Source: Bacteroidota bacterium (GTDB taxonomy: Bacteria; Bacteroidota; Bacteroidia; Flavobacteriales; Flavobacteriaceae). From it: DNA of 64,000 nucleotides. The position numbers and the translations under genes were made by a program. Below, one piece after another: positions 9,395 through 18,475 of the stretch. Numbering within the stretch: the stretch's first letter is position 1; every line of letters begins with the position of its first letter. The stretch is from NCBI GenBank assembly GCA_947447375.1, contig CANFJB010000003.1:179311-243310 (forward strand). Reading direction: 5' to 3'. The notes beneath the pieces were generated by a model. It searched no databases, had not been told where the DNA came from, and saw only the letters and a list, made by a program, of their open reading frames with translations.

Positions 9395-10228
9395 CTATTT
9401 GAAGCATACCGGAATAATTTCTCCTTTTGCTAGACAATATTTTTCAACTAATTCTGGTTTTAATTTGGCAGTATAATCTTCTTCAACGACTTTAAATCCG
9501 ATGGATCGAAGTTTGTCAAAGTAATCACGGCCATATATTCTAACATGGTCGTATTGGCCAAAAATAGCGGCTCGTTCTTTCTGATTTGTAATAGAATCGT
9601 CAGAGAAAGTGAATTCGCGGGATAAATCTTGTGGGATTTGGAAAATTCCCATTCCACCTGGTTTTAATACTCGATATAATTCTTGCATTGCTTTTGTATC
9701 ATCGGGGATGTGTTCCAAAACGTGATTGCAAAAAATGATATCGTAGAAATTATCTTCAAATGGTAAGTTGCAAATGTCCGCTTTCACGTCTGCCAAGGGG
9801 GAAAATAAATCGGTTGTGGTGTAATCGATATTTTTTTGGTTTCTAAACAGTTTGTAGAATGCTTGTTCGGGAGCAAAATGCAGGACTTTTAATACTGAAC
9901 TCGTTTCAGTATCTCTTAATTTGAAGCTTTTAGGTTGTTTAAGAGAAGAATCTGAATCCAGTTCAGATTGAAAAAAATCGGTTTCATTATTAAGATACAG
10001 CCACAATAAACGGTGTCTTTCCAGTGAAAGGGTACTTGGTGAAAGCACATTGTTACGTTGGTTTCCATATCCGTAAGGCAAGAACATTTTAAAACTTTTG
10101 CCGTCAATTGGATCCGTATATGTAGTTCCTTTTAGTAAAAAAGCTAAAATAGGGCGCGCAATATAACTCAATCGAATTAGGATTGGCCTTGGAATGGTAT
10201 TGAGAATTAATTTAAATAGTTTTTTCAT
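9395..10228 (-). CDS. Class I SAM-dependent methyltransferase, unknown substrate
   Basis: A 277-residue protein whose carboxy half has the Methyltransf_11 pattern: VKADICNLPFEDN (motif II region), FYDIIFCNHVLEHIPDD (motif III, with the usual HVLEH) and LYRVLKPGGMGIFQIP. The first 60 residues are basic and hydrophobic. Proteins of this shape often act on lipids or surface glycans, but no substrate can be inferred. The neighbours do not form an obvious pathway. Confidence 0.8.
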   Translation of the reverse strand: MKKLFKLILNTIPRPILIRLSYIARPILAFLLKGTTYTDPIDGKSFKMFLPYGYGNQRNNVLSPSTLSLERHRLLWLYLNNETDFFQSELDSDSSLKQPKSFKLRDTETSSVLKVLHFAPEQAFYKLFRNQKNIDYTTTDLFSPLADVKADICNLPFEDNFYDIIFCNHVLEHIPDDTKAMQELYRVLKPGGMGIFQIPQDLSREFTFSDDSITNQKERAAIFGQYDHVRIYGRDYFDKLRSIGFKVVEEDYTAKLKPELVEKYCLAKGEIIPVCFK

Positions 10229-10276
10229 TAGATTTCACAAAGTTATACAAAGGTAGCACGAAAATTCACAAAACTT

Positions 10277-10690
10277 TTATGAAATTGGTGTTGTATTTAT
10301 AAATCTTTTTATATTGTTTCTGAGAATTTTACTATTATAATTTAAAAGTAAACCCAAAGTATATTTACCAAGTTTCAAATAGGTTAAAATTTGAGCGTAA
10401 TGGACTGGAGTGAAATTATCAACTGTTTTTAATTCTATTACAAATTTATTTTCAATAAGTAAATCTATTCGATAACCTTGTTCCAATTTTAAGCCTTTAT
10501 AAATTATAGGAAGTGACTTTTCTTTTTCTACAATAAGTCCTTCATTTTTAATTTCAAAATACAGACATTCTTGATATGCAGACTCTAAAAGACCGGGTCC
10601 TAAATGTTTGTGTACTTCTATTGCATGGCCAATTATAGTGTAGGAAATTTTATTTAATTCTTCTGAAATTTTAGAAAATTCATCATTCAT
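10277..10690 (-). CDS. GxxExxY family protein
   Basis: A 137-residue protein with the signature GPGLLESAY (about 31-39) that gives the family its name. It also has a nuclease-like core, RIDLLIENKFVIELKTV (about 74-90), with an Asp and an E-x-K as in PD-(D/E)XK folds, and ends KRFINT. Family members are widespread in Bacteroidota and their role is not established. The gene stands alone between a methyltransferase and map. It may be a house-cleaning or defence-related nuclease, but that is a guess. Confidence 0.85.
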   Translation of the reverse strand: MNDEFSKISEELNKISYTIIGHAIEVHKHLGPGLLESAYQECLYFEIKNEGLIVEKEKSLPIIYKGLKLEQGYRIDLLIENKFVIELKTVDNFTPVHYAQILTYLKLGKYTLGLLLNYNSKILRNNIKRFINTTPIS

Positions 10691-10789
10691 TTTAAGTGGA
10701 ATTTATATTATTTAAATGGCTTTTAATTAAATTATCTTTTAATTCTTTTGTGAATTTCTGAGTTATTTTGAGAACCTTCGTGAAATAAT

Positions 10790-11608
10790 TTATATCACCA
10801 ATGGCGTTTTTCTAAATTCATCTTCTTCATTACTAACAATTCCTAACGCATCATAAACATAGGCAAACGTAGATAGCAATTCTGGTTTTCCATCAATTAT
10901 TGCGACATCATGTTCATAATGTGCACTAGGTTTTCCATCGGCAGTTAATATTGTCCAGCCGTCTTTTAACTGCTTGATATTTTTAGTTCCCATGTTGATC
11001 ATAGGCTCAATGGCAACCACCATTCCTTCTACAAATAATTTTCCACGACCTTTTTTACCATAATTTGGCATTTCTGGATCTTCATGCATTTTTTGACCTA
11101 AACCGTGGCCAACTAATTCTCTCACAACACCATAACCATGAGATTCAGTATATTTTTGAATTGCATTACCAACATCTTCAACGCGGTTTCCGATTTTAAA
11201 TTCGCGGATACCAACATATAAAGATTCTTTAGTTACTTGTAATAATTTTTTAGTTTCAGGAGCTACCTCACCAATTTCAAATGAATAGGCGTGATCTCCG
11301 TGGAATCCGTTTTTAAAAGCACCGCAATCTACCGAAATTACATCGCCACTTTCAAGCGGAATATTATTTGGAATACCATGAACAACCTGAGCGTTTGGAC
11401 TCATGCAAAGTGAATTTGGGAAGCCGTACAATCCCAGAAAACTTGGGACTGCGCCATGGTCACGAATAAACTCTTCTGCTAATTTATCTAGGTACAATGT
11501 AGTTACTCCAGGCTTTATTTCCCGAGCTATCATCCCTAATGTTTTGGATACAATTAAAGCACTTTCGCGCATTAATTCTATTTCTTCTCTTGTTTTTTGG
11601 ATTATCAT
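10790..11608 (-). CDS. map: Methionine aminopeptidase, type I
   Basis: Removes the initiator methionine from nascent proteins. At 272 residues it is a normal type Ia enzyme without the amino-terminal zinc extension. All five metal ligands are visible: D94, D105, H168 (in VGHGLG), E201 (in AIEPM) and E232 (in YEHDV). A TACTTTTG -7 box (11627-11634, minus strand) supports this start. Confidence 0.96.
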   Translation of the reverse strand: MIIQKTREEIELMRESALIVSKTLGMIAREIKPGVTTLYLDKLAEEFIRDHGAVPSFLGLYGFPNSLCMSPNAQVVHGIPNNIPLESGDVISVDCGAFKNGFHGDHAYSFEIGEVAPETKKLLQVTKESLYVGIREFKIGNRVEDVGNAIQKYTESHGYGVVRELVGHGLGQKMHEDPEMPNYGKKGRGKLFVEGMVVAIEPMINMGTKNIKQLKDGWTILTADGKPSAHYEHDVAIIDGKPELLSTFAYVYDALGIVSNEEDEFRKTPLVI

Positions 11609-11649
11609 TTTTCACCGAATAGATTACAAAAGTACAATTTTATAATTAT

Positions 11650-13038
11650 TTAATCGGGATTGGCCATAATTTTAAAAAGTTCAGAATTCGATACAAAATA
11701 TCTGTTCTCCAATGCTATTTGTGATAATTTAGCAGTCACCAAATTATTCTCTCTTGAATTAATTAAAAATAGAGAACTCTCCCCAAACAAAAATAACTTC
11801 TCTTCAGATTTTAGCATTTTGTCATTGTCTTCAGATAATGATTTTGCAAATTCTATTTGCTTCAAATAGGAGGTAAGTTCTATTTTTTGTGCATTGATTT
11901 TATTTTGTAATTGCAATCTTTCAAACTCCAATAAAAACTCTGTTTCTTGAACTTTGAATTTTGCGAGTTTTAAATTTCCACGTTCTTTTCTTAAAAATAA
12001 TGGAAAATAAAAATTCATGCCTATTTTATAATCATTAAATTGATAGTTATTAAAGTAGCTAGGTTCCGATAAATAGGAGTACCCTAAATCAATTTTTGGC
12101 AACAGCATATTGGCTTTTAATTTTCTTTCTACATTTAAAATTTCAATTTTATTCTGAAGTGCGTTTATTTTTGGATGGCTGTTTAATGAAAATTGATTGT
12201 TCATCAAATCATTCGTTTTTAAAGTTTCTTGTATTGATAATTCTAAATTTATTTCAGGAATTAATTCGTCTGCTAATTCCAACGGAATGTTATTATCTAA
12301 CCATAAATAATTAGACAGTTCCAATTTTGCTTTTGCCAATTTTAACCTAGAATCTTCAGCGCTTAGTAATCTATTTTTTACAATAATCCCAGCTTCAATG
12401 CTGTCAATGGCTGATTTATCTCCTTGTTTTATTAAAGTCTGAATCCCATTAAAACGATTTTGAGCGTTTTTAGTATATTCTTCGTATAATTTATATTCAC
12501 TAAATGTTTTCTTCCAGTTAAAATAAGCGATTGATGCTTCATAAAGTATTCCAATTGCTTCAATTTTTTGTTCAGCTTGACTCAATTGCAATTGGATTTT
12601 AGCCTTTCTTAGATCTGCCATTCGCTCATTTATAAACAAGCCTTGCCCTAATGGAATTGAAATTCCAAGTGATGTTAACCCTTTATTTGGTAGTGTATTG
12701 TCTGGATTTAAATAAATCCCTTCACTATTATCAAAACCCGCTTTGATATCAATTCCATACCAAGTTGGAATTTTGAAACTACTATTTAAAATGGAATAAT
12801 ATTCGTTGTTTTTGAACTGTTTTTTTGAAAAATCGACTTCAATTTTTGGATCAAATCCTCCTCTAGCAATCATCAAATTTGCTTGAGCTTTGCTGATTTC
12901 TAAATTGGCGTTTTTAACCAACGGGTGGTATTTTTTCACATAGCCAATAAACTCATTATAAGTAAATTCTTTAGATACTAAATTTTGCCCTTGCAAATTA
13001 ATTCCAACAAATAGTAATAGGAAAAGTAACTTTTTCAT
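11650..13038 (-). CDS. TolC-family outer-membrane efflux protein
   Basis: A 462-residue protein with a signal peptide (about 1-17, ending LQGQ) and two long alpha-helical halves rich in Lys/Glu/Gln heptads (about 130-230 and 340-450), the OEP repeat layout of TolC. It should form the outer-membrane channel for the HlyD-like and ABC proteins encoded just upstream; its start overlaps the hlyD stop codon. It is the last gene of the four-gene operon transcribed from the TetR gene. The transported substrate is unknown. Confidence 0.88.
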   Translation of the reverse strand: MKKLLFLLLFVGINLQGQNLVSKEFTYNEFIGYVKKYHPLVKNANLEISKAQANLMIARGGFDPKIEVDFSKKQFKNNEYYSILNSSFKIPTWYGIDIKAGFDNSEGIYLNPDNTLPNKGLTSLGISIPLGQGLFINERMADLRKAKIQLQLSQAEQKIEAIGILYEASIAYFNWKKTFSEYKLYEEYTKNAQNRFNGIQTLIKQGDKSAIDSIEAGIIVKNRLLSAEDSRLKLAKAKLELSNYLWLDNNIPLELADELIPEINLELSIQETLKTNDLMNNQFSLNSHPKINALQNKIEILNVERKLKANMLLPKIDLGYSYLSEPSYFNNYQFNDYKIGMNFYFPLFLRKERGNLKLAKFKVQETEFLLEFERLQLQNKINAQKIELTSYLKQIEFAKSLSEDNDKMLKSEEKLFLFGESSLFLINSRENNLVTAKLSQIALENRYFVSNSELFKIMANPD

Positions 13039-14384
13039 TATTTTTTATCTTTTGAAATTGAAGGGTTAGGCTTATAGTAATTTGGTGGAAAGCCATTTAG
13101 GGTTCTCCATAATTCAAACCAAACAGGCACATTGTCTAATAACGCGATAGTTTTTGCGCCAGCTCCAATACTGAGTTGTTTTGGCCACTTAATATCATTC
13201 TTATCCGGAGCGATTAACACTCTATATTTTCCGTTTTCACTGATAAAATTCTCAATTGCTACAATTTTACCTCCAAATGTACCGTAGGAAATATCAGGCC
13301 ATCCCGAAAATACAATTGTTGGCCAACCGTCAAACCAAACTCGAACTTTTTCACCTTTAGATATTAAGGGTAAGTCAATTGGATTTACATAGGTTTCAAC
13401 CGCGATATCAAAACTAGCAGGCATTATGGTAACAATTGGGGTTCCTTCTTTAATCGTTTCACCAATTCCCGATTGTAAAGCCCTGTTTATATAGCCACTT
13501 TGAGAAGCTCTTATATAATACATCCCGTTTCTAATACTATAATTTGCATATTGATTTTCCAATTTGCTTACTTGTGCTTCTGTATCATATTGATTACTCA
13601 TAGCCGTAAATTGGTCACTTTGTGCTTTTGATTCTTTTTCAGAATATTCTGCCTCAATCCTATTCGTTTCTACTTTTGCATTGATAAGCTCATTTTTACT
13701 TGATAATAATTTATTTTCTTGCGTTATTATTTTGGCTTCTACTTCTTGCAATTTTAATCTTTTTTCTTCAACATCAGTTAGCGGTTTTAAACCTTCTTTA
13801 TTGAGTTGTAAGGCACGATTAAATTGAGTTGTTGCTATTTTTAATTGCGTTTTAGTTGCAGCCAAATCCATACTGTCACTTTTTATTTTTAAAATTGACT
13901 GTTTGATTTTGTTCTTTGCTTGTTCTTTTTTTAATCTCTTTTCCGCTGTAATAGCTTTTATTTGCTCTGAAAGTGAGATCACTTTTGAACCATAAGATTC
14001 ATACGATTGTTTTTTTGCAGCTACTTGTCTCTTGGTGTTTTCAACCAAATTTGGATCCATGTAATCCTCTTTCACCTCTGAAATAAAAAGTATAGTATCT
14101 CCTTTATTTACAAAATCTCCTTCTTTAACATACCATTTTTCTAATCTACCAGAAATAACACTTTGAATTGACTGAGGTCGTTGACCTGGTTTTAAAGTAG
14201 TTACACTTCCAGTTCCCGAAATATTTTGAGTCCAAGGAAGGAAAAGTGCAATTAATACTACTATAGAAATGCCTCCAATTATTCTATTTAAAATTTTGTA
14301 ATGCGGTCTATTAATTAGATTTTTTACCGTTTGATATTTATCTAAATTTGGTAATTTCGAGTCGTTTTCAGATATATTTAGCAT
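13038..14384 (-). CDS. HlyD-family periplasmic adaptor
   Basis: A 448-residue membrane fusion protein that links the inner-membrane ABC protein to the TolC-like channel. One amino-terminal membrane segment (about 36-53) is followed by the lipoyl half-motif GRLEKWYVKEGDFVNKGD (about 79-96). Then comes a long coiled coil (about 110-275), the second lipoyl half (SQSGYINRALQSGIGETIKEG, about 294-314, described by position) and a beta-barrel domain. It overlaps the TolC gene by one base and follows the ABC gene after 5 nt, so translation is probably coupled. Confidence 0.9.
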   Translation of the reverse strand: MLNISENDSKLPNLDKYQTVKNLINRPHYKILNRIIGGISIVVLIALFLPWTQNISGTGSVTTLKPGQRPQSIQSVISGRLEKWYVKEGDFVNKGDTILFISEVKEDYMDPNLVENTKRQVAAKKQSYESYGSKVISLSEQIKAITAEKRLKKEQAKNKIKQSILKIKSDSMDLAATKTQLKIATTQFNRALQLNKEGLKPLTDVEEKRLKLQEVEAKIITQENKLLSSKNELINAKVETNRIEAEYSEKESKAQSDQFTAMSNQYDTEAQVSKLENQYANYSIRNGMYYIRASQSGYINRALQSGIGETIKEGTPIVTIMPASFDIAVETYVNPIDLPLISKGEKVRVWFDGWPTIVFSGWPDISYGTFGGKIVAIENFISENGKYRVLIAPDKNDIKWPKQLSIGAGAKTIALLDNVPVWFELWRTLNGFPPNYYKPNPSISKDKK

Positions 14385-14389
14385 GGTTA

Positions 14390-16048
14390 TTATTTGTTTG
14401 TATCAAGTTGAATATTTCCCTTTTGCATTGTTATAATTCTATCGCATTTGCTATTCCAATATGGATTTTTTGACGAAACAATTATGCTCCAATTATTTTC
14501 TTTCGAAGTTAAAAAATCAATTATTTCATTAGCTTCAGCTTCATCCATTGTACTTGTTGGGTCTTCATAGAATAGCATTTTTGGTTTTCGAATGATACTT
14601 CTAGCTAATAGAATTTTTTGCGCGTTAGATGATGATAGTTGTTTGCTTTCTGGAAAAATTGGTGTTTCTAATCCTTTTGGCAAAGATTTTATAAATGAAG
14701 TTAGTTGAACACTTTCTATAGCCCATTTAATATCTTCAAAACTAACATTGGAATTATTTAGTGTAATATTTTCTAAAAGTGTCCCTTCAAATGTTGATTC
14801 TCCATGTAAAACACATGCGATTTGAGATCTAAATTGATTGGCATTTAATTTTCTAAATGTTTCGTCATTAATGTATAAAGCACCGGTTTTTGGTTCTAAA
14901 ACGCCGCACAATATTTTAATTAAGGTTGATTTTCCTGATCCGTTTTCGCCATTAATAATGATTTTTTCACCCTGTTTAATTTTAAGAGAAATATCATTAA
15001 TTATTTTTTTATTGGAATCAGGAAATTTGAAACCAATGTTTTCAGCTTCTAAATTGATATTGGTATAACAAGCTACAATGTTGTTATTAATTTCTTCTTC
15101 TAATTCTAAATCGGTTATTTCTCCTATTTTTTCTATAGATGTTAATACGTCATAAAAAGTTTCTAATCCCAATATTATTTTTTCTACAGAATTAATCACA
15201 AGCAATATAATAATTTCAGAAGCTACAAATTGTCCAATATTCATCTTTTGCGATAGCACTAAAAACCCACCAATCAATAATAATCCGGCAGTAATTATTA
15301 CTTTAAAAACAATCAATTGACTAAATTGTCTTTTAATAATATTAAAATGCTTTTCTCTATAATTTAAATAATTGGTTACTAATAAATTGTTTTTTTGAAG
15401 TGCAAAATCATAATTTATTTCACTTTTAAAACTATAATTATTTCTAGCCATTTCGTGCAACCAATTGGCCACTTTATATTTAAATTTAGATTCTTTCATA
15501 CTGGTTTCTAGTCCTGCAGAATAGGAAAACCGGAATACAAAATACAATAATAAGAATAGAAGTATCCCAAATAGAATGAAAAACGGGTGGTACAATGACA
15601 ACAATATTAACCCAAATGATATTTGTAGTAATGCTGCAGAAAAATCTAGGAGCAATTTTGAAGTCCCTTTTTGAATAGTTAAAGTGTCAAAAAACCGTGT
15701 CGCCATTTCCGGAGGATAACTATTGTATAATTGCTCTTGCTTTATTTTTGGTAAACGAGCAGCAAATTCAAAAGAGGAACGAACAAATATTTTTTGTTGT
15801 AGATTTTCCGAAATCCGAAGTTGCATAAGGGATAATATTCCAACTAATGCCACGCCAATTACTACTAAAATAATTAATACAATCCATGAAGCACTCACTC
15901 TTCCCGATTGTATAAAATTCACAATAGCTTGAATTCCTAATGGCAACGACAAACTAATTAAACCTGAAAAAAGTGCGTAAAAAAACAATTGTGAAACATC
16001 CTTTTTGTCTAATTTCAGTAAGTTAAAAAATCTCTTTAGTGGCTGCAT
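14390..16048 (-). CDS. ABC exporter half-transporter with a degenerate ATPase domain
   Basis: A 552-residue protein with a six-helix exporter membrane domain (about 20-300) and a carboxy-terminal ATP-binding domain (about 330-550). There is no C39 peptidase domain. The Walker A loop GENGSGKST (367-375) is intact. The rest deviates: the Q-loop Gln is replaced by His (VLHGES, about 413-418), the LSGGQ signature is LSSSN (471-475), the Walker B Asp-Glu pair reads Glu-Asp (LFYED, 492-496), and the H-loop His is missing (IVSSKNP, about 523-529). It may hydrolyse ATP poorly or need a partner. It lies between the TetR and HlyD genes of the same operon. Confidence 0.9.
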   Translation of the reverse strand: MQPLKRFFNLLKLDKKDVSQLFFYALFSGLISLSLPLGIQAIVNFIQSGRVSASWIVLIILVVIGVALVGILSLMQLRISENLQQKIFVRSSFEFAARLPKIKQEQLYNSYPPEMATRFFDTLTIQKGTSKLLLDFSAALLQISFGLILLSLYHPFFILFGILLFLLLYFVFRFSYSAGLETSMKESKFKYKVANWLHEMARNNYSFKSEINYDFALQKNNLLVTNYLNYREKHFNIIKRQFSQLIVFKVIITAGLLLIGGFLVLSQKMNIGQFVASEIIILLVINSVEKIILGLETFYDVLTSIEKIGEITDLELEEEINNNIVACYTNINLEAENIGFKFPDSNKKIINDISLKIKQGEKIIINGENGSGKSTLIKILCGVLEPKTGALYINDETFRKLNANQFRSQIACVLHGESTFEGTLLENITLNNSNVSFEDIKWAIESVQLTSFIKSLPKGLETPIFPESKQLSSSNAQKILLARSIIRKPKMLFYEDPTSTMDEAEANEIIDFLTSKENNWSIIVSSKNPYWNSKCDRIITMQKGNIQLDTNK

Positions 16049-16059
16049 ATATCTTAATT

Positions 16060-16734
16060 TTATTTTTTTAAAGTTGATTCTACCAGATTCAAGTAAAAAT
16101 TTGTTGGGGTAATATTGTCGTCACAATCAGTAATAGATTTCAAATGTTCTTTCAGAAAATACTGATGTAAACTTCCTTCTACAATAGATGAAACTAGCGA
16201 TTTTGCATATTGATATTCCGGATTTACTTCGTTTACAATAGATATAATTCTAGAAATAACCCTTTTATATATGGAGAAAAAGCCTTCTTTATTTTCAGAA
16301 TCGATTTCTTTTGTATGCAATGTTTTGGTGAATTCCGCAATGATTATTTTATTCAAAATAGATTCATTTATATAATCGGTGGATAAATCGTCTTTTACTC
16401 TTTCGGTGACAATAGTAATGGCTTTTTTTAGTTTTTCATTTGCATCAGTAATGTTGGCTGTAGCAAAAACAAGTTTGTATTCCATCCAACTCCAATACCA
16501 GGAAGACAAATAAACCAATAGCTTGTGTTTGTTTTCAAAATAACGGTAAATAGAACTTTCGTTTGATCCAATTTTTTCACCTAATTTCTTAAACGTAAAG
16601 TTGTCAAATCCTATTTCGTCTATTAAAATAATACTTTGCTCCAGTATTTTTCTACCTAAATCGGATGTTTCAGGATCTTTTACATAAATCTTGTCGTTGA
16701 TCTGAATTTTAAAATTTGCTAATACCGTATTCAT
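16060..16734 (-). CDS. TetR/AcrR-family transcriptional regulator
   Basis: A 224-residue regulator with an amino-terminal helix-turn-helix: FTFKKLGEKIGSNESSIYRYF (about 42-62, described by position) followed by ENKHKLLVYL, the TetR pattern. The carboxy part is a helical ligand and dimer domain. It is the first gene of the exporter operon, 11 nt before the ABC gene. A perfect 15-bp palindrome next to its promoter is the likely operator. It probably represses its own operon until a substrate binds. Confidence 0.9.
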   Translation of the reverse strand: MNTVLANFKIQINDKIYVKDPETSDLGRKILEQSIILIDEIGFDNFTFKKLGEKIGSNESSIYRYFENKHKLLVYLSSWYWSWMEYKLVFATANITDANEKLKKAITIVTERVKDDLSTDYINESILNKIIIAEFTKTLHTKEIDSENKEGFFSIYKRVISRIISIVNEVNPEYQYAKSLVSSIVEGSLHQYFLKEHLKSITDCDDNITPTNFYLNLVESTLKK

Positions 16735-16752
16735 AATTAATATAATTTATTG

Positions 16753-16760
16753 CAAAGATA
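16753..16760 (-). promoter_or_regulatory. -7 promoter box for the TetR/exporter operon
   Basis: TATCTTTG on the minus strand matches TAnnTTTG and lies 19 nt upstream of the TetR start. No clear -33 TTG was found, which is common in repressed promoters. Confidence 0.55.
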
Positions 16761-16774
16761 ATAGTAATACTATT
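16760..16774. promoter_or_regulatory. Candidate TetR operator (15-bp perfect palindrome)
   Basis: AATAGTA-A-TACTATT is a perfect inverted repeat with a single central base. It abuts the -7 box and lies where RNA polymerase would contact the spacer. The size and symmetry suit a TetR dimer; binding is inferred. Confidence 0.55.
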
Positions 16775-16802
16775 AATTACGAAATTTTAACTTTTATTTA
16801 TA

Positions 16803-16833
16803 AAAAAAGGGCTTCACTAAAGTGAAGCCCTTT
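16803..16833. terminator. Terminator downstream of gpmI
   Basis: AAAGGGCTTCACT (16806-16818) pairs with AGTGAAGCCCTTT (16821-16833), flanked by A and T runs. It ends gpmI and separates it from the TetR operon on the same strand. Confidence 0.88.
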
Positions 16834-16853
16834 ATATAGTGGAAAATTAATTC

Positions 16854-18371
16854 TTATAATAAAGAATGGCTTGTCATTGCATCCGGTTTTGTAACTCCCA
16901 TCAATTCTAATATGGTTGGAGCTATATCTCCTAAAACGCCATTTTCTATTTTTTTCAATTCTTTGTCTACCAAAATAATTGGCACTGGATTAGTAGTGTG
17001 AGCAGTATTTGGAGAACCATCAGGATTAATCATTGTTTCGCAATTTCCGTGATCGGCAATTACTATTGTGGTATAATCATTTGCTAATGCGGCTGTAATT
17101 ACTTTTTCAACACATTGATCAACAGCTTCACAAGCTTTTATTGCTGCATTCATAACCCCTGTATGTCCCACCATATCTCCATTGGCAAAATTCAAACATA
17201 CAAAATCAACTTCTCCTTTTTCTATTTCTGGAACTAGGACTTCCGCCAATTCAAATGCGCTCATTTCCGGTTGCAAATCGTAGGTTGCCACTTTTGGTGA
17301 GTTTTTTAGAATGCGGCTTTCGCCAATAAATGGTTCTTCACGACCTCCAGAAAAGAAGAAAGTAACATGGGGATATTTTTCTGTTTCAGCAATTCTAATT
17401 TGAGTTTTATTTGCTTTTTCCAATACTTCGCCCAGCGTTTCAGTGATATTATCTTTATTGTAAACTACTTTTACATTCTGATAGGTTTCATCGTAATTGG
17501 TCAATGTAACATAATACAAACTCAATTTGTGCATGTTTTGCTCATGGAAATCTTTTTGAGAAAGTGCCTCTGTTAATTCACGACCTCTATCGGTTCTGAA
17601 GTTGAAGAAAATTACTACATCGTCCTCTTCAATGGTTGCGAATGGGTTTCCATTATTATCCAAGTGAACTAGCGGAGCTATAAATTCGTCAGTGATATTA
17701 TTGTTGTAACTGGATTCAATTGAAGCCACTAAATCAGTAGTTCCAGTTCCTATTGCGTGAACTAATAAATCGTAGGCTAATTTTACTCTTTCCCAACGTT
17801 TATCGCGGTCCATTGCATAATAACGACCTATAATTGAAGCTATTTTAACTGGAGTTTTTGAAATATAATTTTCAAGGTCTTGGATGTATTTTTTCCCTGA
17901 TTTTGGATCTACATCACGACCATCAGTAAAAGCATGAATGTAAACTTTTTCAAGTCCGAATTCTTGAGAAGCATCTATTAAACCTCTTAAATGAGAAGTA
18001 TGTGAGTGAACTCCACCATCAGAAACTAATCCTAAAAAGTGAACTTTTTTATTTTGCTTTTTTGCATAGGTAAAAGCATCAATTAGTACTGGTTCTTTTG
18101 CTAAAGTTTTATTGGCTACAGCCAAATTTATTTTTGCTAAATCTTGATATACAATTCTTCCCGCCCCAAGATTCATGTGTCCCACTTCAGAATTTCCCAT
18201 TTGGCCTTCTGGCAATCCTACGTTTAATCCGTCGGTTCTAAGTTGGGCGTTTGGGTAGTTTTTGTAAAGCGAATTGATAAATGGAACATTGGCATTGTCG
18301 ATAGCTGAAACCTTTGGATCGGGAGATTTCCCCCATCCGTCGAGGATCATTAAAATCACTTTTTTATTCAT
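16854..18371 (-). CDS. gpmI: 2,3-bisphosphoglycerate-independent phosphoglycerate mutase
   Basis: Interconverts 3- and 2-phosphoglycerate in glycolysis and gluconeogenesis using two Mn ions. The 505-residue length is typical. The metal-binding amino terminus is MILDGWG (8-14) and the phosphoserine motif GQMGNSEVGHMNLGAGR places the nucleophile at S61. Carboxy-terminal metal ligands lie in NFANGDMVGHTG and VIADHGNCE. Hairpin element B ends 13 nt upstream of the start codon, so it probably lies in the mRNA leader or in read-through RNA from the gene upstream. Confidence 0.97.
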   Translation of the reverse strand: MNKKVILMILDGWGKSPDPKVSAIDNANVPFINSLYKNYPNAQLRTDGLNVGLPEGQMGNSEVGHMNLGAGRIVYQDLAKINLAVANKTLAKEPVLIDAFTYAKKQNKKVHFLGLVSDGGVHSHTSHLRGLIDASQEFGLEKVYIHAFTDGRDVDPKSGKKYIQDLENYISKTPVKIASIIGRYYAMDRDKRWERVKLAYDLLVHAIGTGTTDLVASIESSYNNNITDEFIAPLVHLDNNGNPFATIEEDDVVIFFNFRTDRGRELTEALSQKDFHEQNMHKLSLYYVTLTNYDETYQNVKVVYNKDNITETLGEVLEKANKTQIRIAETEKYPHVTFFFSGGREEPFIGESRILKNSPKVATYDLQPEMSAFELAEVLVPEIEKGEVDFVCLNFANGDMVGHTGVMNAAIKACEAVDQCVEKVITAALANDYTTIVIADHGNCETMINPDGSPNTAHTTNPVPIILVDKELKKIENGVLGDIAPTILELMGVTKPDAMTSHSLL

Positions 18372-18384
18372 GATGTGTGTTTTT

Positions 18385-18463
18385 TAGCCCAGATGGAAGT
18401 GGAAATCATTTTTGTTTTTTCTTAAAAACAAAAATATTGCAACGTACAGCTGGAAATAGCTCC
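18385..18463 (-). repeat. Dispersed hairpin element, copy B (short form, 79 bp)
   Basis: Strand follows the GGAGCTATTTCC to GGGCTA orientation. The ends match the other three copies. The core is a perfect 12-bp stem: 18408-18419 (ATTTTTGTTTTT) pairs with 18424-18435 around a 4-nt loop. It starts 12 nt after the stop codon of the DUF5916 gene and ends 13 nt before gpmI. Confidence 0.82.
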
Positions 18464-18475
18464 AAATTTAAGAAA

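Noticed and set aside
11650..16734. Bacteriocin export and maturation system
   Set aside because: The ABC protein has no C39 peptidase domain and no small leader-peptide gene (double-glycine type) is visible nearby.
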